64,000 nt of DNA. Origin: Cryptomeria japonica (lineage: Eukaryota > Streptophyta > Pinopsida > Cupressales > Cupressaceae). The position numbers and the translations under genes are program-made. The stretch lies in NCBI RefSeq assembly GCF_030272615.1, contig NC_081414.1, positions 1,135,001 to 1,199,000 of the forward strand, written 5' to 3'. Under the pieces are notes generated by a model. The model saw nothing but the letters and a program-made list of their open reading frames with translations. It ran no database searches and had not been told where the DNA came from. Of the stretch, positions 60,002-64,000 are shown one piece after another; position 1 is the first letter of the stretch, and each line of letters opens with the position of its first letter.

Positions 60002-61781
60002 TTATTTTCTCCATCCATAAAACCAAATCAAATTTTTGTCACTTGTTCTCTCTTTATTACTTAGACAATGCATAGCCAAACTGCTAGATTGAACTCTCTC
60101 TAACCAAGTTTTAAATACATTATTTGTCATCATATCAAACACATTCAACCAAGGAGCTAGGATGATGACAAGTGGGGCTCTAAATCTCATTTCTATCCAT
60201 TGTTCTCTACAATATTCTATTATAAGTACAATTGTTCTTACCCTTCTTATACCCCAATTGATGTTAGTGGGTGATACGGGCTCTCTCCTTATTAATGGTA
60301 TTGGAATTGAATGATATCATTATTTGGATGCATGTCGAGATCCATACAAGAGATTTAATTAATTTCCCTATAATAGTCAATGCTACTCTAGAGGTTTTGC
60401 CTAGATATTACAAAGGTTTCATCATTTTGAGCTATGTTCTTGAATTCTCTCTCATATACTCTTGTTTTAAGCCACTAATCGCTCATTGGTAGGCTCAATC
60501 TTTGTTGTTCTTCTATGTACTCTTGTAGTATATTTTTCAATTCAAATTGCTTTTGTAATAAAGAGAAAAAAGATATAATTTTAAGTTCTCTAACATAATT
60601 ATTCAATAGTGATTATGAAAAATGACTCATGATAAATCCATGTTGAAAGAACTCACAAAGTTGATTTTGGATGGTGGGGTAACTATGTATAAATTTTTCA
60701 ATAAACTTCATACCATCCCCAAAATATAAAGGCCTTTTTAATACCAACTAATTTAACTTCCATATAATAAATTGTTCTCTTAAAAATAAATAATACATAC
60801 CTAAGGGTTTCCTAGTGGCTACCAAATAAAAATCACTCTTTCTTTCTTTATTGTTTCTAATTATGCCCTTAATTGAGTAGCTTCTTGATTAAACTTCATA
60901 GCAGTCAAGGATAGATATCTAGGTGGTGTTGATGAGGTTGATGCTTCATGATCATGAGCCCTTAGAAGAGCTCTAGAAGCATCCTACCTACTTTTAATCA
61001 TCTCCTTAGTTTTTTGCCTCCTCCATAATTTTAAAGGCTTTTTTATTAGCCTAAGCCAAGGCTTCCTCTGTTTGTGTCAATTGCTTTGATATATTGCCCA
61101 TTTTCGTATCAATTTTTCGTCTTATTTCTTCATTTTGATCTACAACATCTCAATTAGTTTCCTCTTCTTTTCTCTGAAGTATATTTTCCTTCTCTTTATT
61201 TTATTTTGCTATCCCTTCTTCCTCCTACTTTACTGTCTGCTCAAACAGGTCCAACTTAATTCTTTTCTCTTCTATTTATCTTTCCAATAGAAATAGAATC
61301 ATTGAATATTACAATTGGCCCTCTTCCTCCTCCATTCTTGCCCTAATTTATCACCTTCCTCTTCTTCCTCTACTTCTATAGGTTTTCTTCCTTCTCTTCT
61401 TGAGAGATATTCTTCTACTAGAGGTGATGAAGATTTTTGTGGACTTATAGGAGTATGTGATGATGGATTCAAGGTAGGAGAATATAGAATAAGGGATTTA
61501 GTTGGTCCAGTAAAAAAAAAAAATCCCAAAATTTTGATAGCTTCTTCTTCTTCGCTTTCCTTATCTTTTCTTTCTTCTTCAACTACTTCAATTGAATATG
61601 AACTACTAATAGGGGAGGTGCTAGGAGAAACGATATGAGGAATAGGGATTTCTTCTTCTTCCAGGTTTATAATTATAGGATTTTTTGGGAGACTAGGTTT
61701 TGCAAGCCATCCTTTCATCAATAATTGAACCCACTCCTCATTACCATTTATTTTCTTAATAAAATGGTATTTAATCATCAA
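60002..61781 (-). pseudogene. Decayed Glu-rich coiled-coil ORF, family not identified
   Basis: Starts at 61781 (MMIKYHFIKKINGNEEWVQ) with an intact 160-codon stretch: acidic and proline/serine-rich (NLEEEEIPIPHIVSPSTSP, IEVVEEERKDKESEEEEAIK) and ending in a basic-acidic segment. Further down the minus strand, across stops, come coiled-coil segments (EEIRRKIDTKMGNISKQLTQ, NKKAFKIMEEAKN), then YLGKTSRVALTIIGKLIKSL, then MRFRAPLVIILAPWLNVFD and a last stop at 60002. A candidate polypurine tract and LTR start lie 40 bp beyond. No protease, RT or integrase motif is visible, so this may be the gag-like or sole ORF of another non-autonomous LTR element. Confidence 0.45.
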
Positions 61782-62039
61782 AATGTATCAAACTATGATG
61801 ACTAATTTTCCCATTCTTACTCCTATAGTTTGTTGTCTGATTTGTGAAAATAAGAATGTGGGCAAATTTATTCTTATCTCTAGCCACATATTTCCATGTC
61901 TGACATGGTTAATTAGGTGCAATGTAGGTCCCATGATAGTCACATATTTCCTTTTTCATGTAAAAAACATGATGAGCCACATTATCGCCATCTTCCAAGG
62001 CTCTTGCAAAGTTTCCATGTTTATCCATTTTGTTCTCTC

Positions 62040-62465
62040 ATTATGTCTCAAAACAAATGGTTTAACGAATACTCTAGAATGACTTGGGTTACTATTTTGA
62101 GAGAAAAATTAGAAGTTCTAGATAATACTAAAGCTTTAAAATCTATAGTTGAGAATGAGATAGATGCTAAGATTAAATGTCTAATATTTGATAGAGGAGG
62201 AAAATTTACTTCAAATACATTTGAAAAAAAAAATGAGGATCGTAGAATTACGAGGAATTTGTTTACTCCTAGGACCCCTCAGTAGAATGGGGTAGTAGAA
62301 AGGAAGATTATAACAATCCAAGAGATGGAAAGGAAAATACTAAAATGATAATATACCTAATGTGTATTCAAGAATTTGTTCATACTTTTTGTCTATATTC
62401 TTAATAGAGTGCTAGTGAGAGTTAACATCACTAAGACCACTTATGAGCTATGATATGGAATTAAG
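62040..62465 (+). pseudogene. Copia integrase relic
   Basis: WFNEYSRMTWVTILREKLEV, then IKCLIFDRGGKFTS, then FTPRTPQ*NGVVERK and, after shifts, YILNRVLVRVNITKTTYELW. These are the TWVxxLxxKSE, LRSDxGGEFxS, TPxTPQQNGVxERKN and TPYELW blocks of Copia integrase. The second catalytic aspartate (FDRGG) and the glutamate (VERK) remain, but the glutamine codon of PQQNG is a stop and several shifts follow. Flanking regions have no RT or LTR that I can assign. Confidence 0.8.
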
Positions 62466-63670
62466 AACTAAATGAACAAGCATACCAATGAAACATTATA
62501 TATGAAGGATAAAACAAGTTAAACAAGTTTAAACAAATATCCTCTCAAAACCATTCCATTGTTCTCTATCTCATAGGATTCCTTGAGTCATGATTGCTCT
62601 TAGATCATTGAGCAATTGACTCTTGGAATGACAACTCCAAGAATGAGGGATGAGATGGTAAAAGATCTATATGCAAATGCAACTAAGATCTATGATATGA
62701 TAATGAAAGCTAGTTATGATGGAGATTGTGCTATGATAATGAAAGTTAAACAACCTATCCTAACATGATATATGCTAACATGATAAAATGCTATACTAAC
62801 ATGCTTCTAAATGTTTAAAATTATGATTAACAAATAGAGGCAAAAGGTTGATGAAATGAACTATAATCTGGATGCATAAAAACTTGGATGATGATAATGA
62901 AGGAAATGAGATCTATTTATAGAAGAAATGGGGAATTAGATGGTTAAGATTGAGTAATCTTAAAAAAGGCTAGGATTGAAGGATACTCAATCCATGTGAG
63001 ATTTTCAATCCAATTTTATATTGATAAGTGTCACCATAAGGAGGCTTGAGAGGAGAGATAAGGAGCATTAAATGCTTGAGGGGACATGATGGTTACCCTA
63101 GGGGGTTGGGTTAGTGTTAGGTTAATGGATATTCCTTTTATCCAAGGGATAAATGAATGTGCAAGGGTTAAATGGTTACCTTAGTCAAAGCAATAAATGC
63201 TTTGAAGAGACCCATGAGTTAAAAGGATGGTTAACCTAGAGGAAAGTCTCTAACCAAAGGTAAAAGGTGAGTTAACCATTAATAGTTATGTAAGAGCCTT
63301 TAATAGTTTGGAAGACTTTAGAGGTTAACCATTTGAAGACATAAAGCCTTTAATGGTTATTGAAGACTTTGGAGTTTTTTGAGAAGTGACTTCCTTCTAT
63401 TTAGGAATGTGACAATTATTAGGATAGGATTTGGTTAATTAAGAAGGATTGGGAGATTCTAGCAGAATTATTAGTGCGCAAGTGGATTTTGTACAAGAAT
63501 GCAAGTGGGAGGAATTTTGGGATTTTTAATTATAATAAAATCATGTATTTCAATTAAATGGTGCAACTTGCATTTGGATAGATATTTAAATAAATATTAA
63601 TTTATTTAAATGTGAATTTTGGATTTTATTTAAATATATCTTAATTTATTTAAATGAGAAAAAGAGGGAT
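62466..63670. other. Spacer with recurring CATTAAATGCTT motifs
   Basis: No gene recognised. Single copies of the motif repeated at 63671-63850 occur near 63065, 63195, 63300 and 63345, so this may be one LTR or satellite-like repeat extending to the right edge. Confidence 0.4.
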
Positions 63671-63850
63671 AAAGCATTAAATGCTTGAAGACTTTGAGGG
63701 AAAACATTAAAGGCTTAAGAAGACTAGAACGAAGCCATTAAAGGCTTGAAGACTTTAAGGGAAACCATTAAAGGTTTGAGAAGACTCTAGAAGGAAGCCA
63801 TTAAAGGCTTGAAGACTTTCAACGAAGCCATTAAAGGTTTAAAGTGGGTG
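63671..63850 (+). repeat. Tandem repeat of about 31-bp near-palindromic units
   Basis: Six units such as AAGCCATTAAAGGCTTGAAG followed by ACTTTAAGGGA. The core of each is a small inverted repeat (AAGCATT-A-AATGCTT is perfect in the first). Units alternate slightly in length (30-33 bp). Confidence 0.9.
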
Positions 63851-64000
63851 AGGATAAATAGGATTTTAAATAGGGTTCATCCCGCAGTGCAACGATGTTG
63901 CAACTCTGTGTTGTTACGGAGGTCTCGGGCTTCTAAACTATGCCCCAATTCATTGCTTGTTGTGTTGTTGGTTGTGTAGGTGTGTGACTTGTTCATTGTG
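63851..64000. other. Unassigned right edge
   Basis: Contains GATGTTGCAACTCTGTGTTG and a GT-rich end. No feature can be supported. Confidence 0.3.

Noticed and set aside
63671..63850. Possible CRISPR-like array (regular short repeats)
   Set aside because: The repeats are directly adjacent with no unique spacers, diverge from unit to unit, and lie in plant DNA; an ordinary tandem repeat.

Overview
This is nuclear DNA of a seed plant with a large, repeat-rich genome. A conifer or other gymnosperm seems most likely, but that is inference: one protein-coding gene in 64 kb, plant Copia, Gypsy and LINE remains at all stages of decay, long LTRs nested in one another, and CpG-poor AT-rich spacers. 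There is no bacterial, organellar or free viral DNA. The only recognisable host gene is a WRKY transcription factor of the WRKY12/13 (group IIc) type. Its first two exons are at 10203-10929 on the + strand, behind a CpG-rich promoter region. The exon that should complete the zinc finger is not visible.

Layout. 1-4173: 3' part of a Copia retrotransposon (integrase, RT, RNase H, polypurine tract, 3' LTR) with only three evident lesions. About 4250-8579: a solo LTR split by a complete 3.03 kb non-autonomous LTR element (5312-8340, minus) that has a perfect 5-bp target duplication, primer-binding site, polypurine tract and an unusual ORF ending in a membrane segment. 9093-9164: microsatellite. 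9484-10929: WRKY promoter and exons. 10930-21490: AT-rich spacer with a coiled-coil relic (minus) and a LINE ORF1 relic (+). 21493-23132: solo LTR (minus) inserted in a tandem repeat. 24540-28830: Copia RNase H, LINE ORF1 and Gypsy integrase scraps plus tandem repeats. 29355-29503: CT/AT/AG palindromic microsatellite. 29736-35513: an LTR with primer-binding site and leader, abruptly joined to a 5'-truncated Copia of another lineage whose own 3' LTR is split by another LTR. 36290-38700: RNase H-like scrap and a decayed unknown ORF region. 39709-49550: dimer-like array of a pol-less LTR retrotransposon on the minus strand, with a gag-like ORF carrying five zinc knuckles and a long unidentified ORF. 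54180-57450: LINE ORF2 relic (minus). 59936-61781: a second pol-less LTR-element candidate (minus). 62040-62460: Copia integrase relic. 63671-63850: tandem repeat of near-palindromic units.

Apart from the WRKY gene, the content reflects waves of retrotransposition and decay. The most novel-looking material is in the pol-less LTR elements, which must depend on enzymes supplied in trans by autonomous relatives. The LTRs here share an end motif and reiterated internal motifs. No defence system, CRISPR array, operon or tRNA gene was seen.
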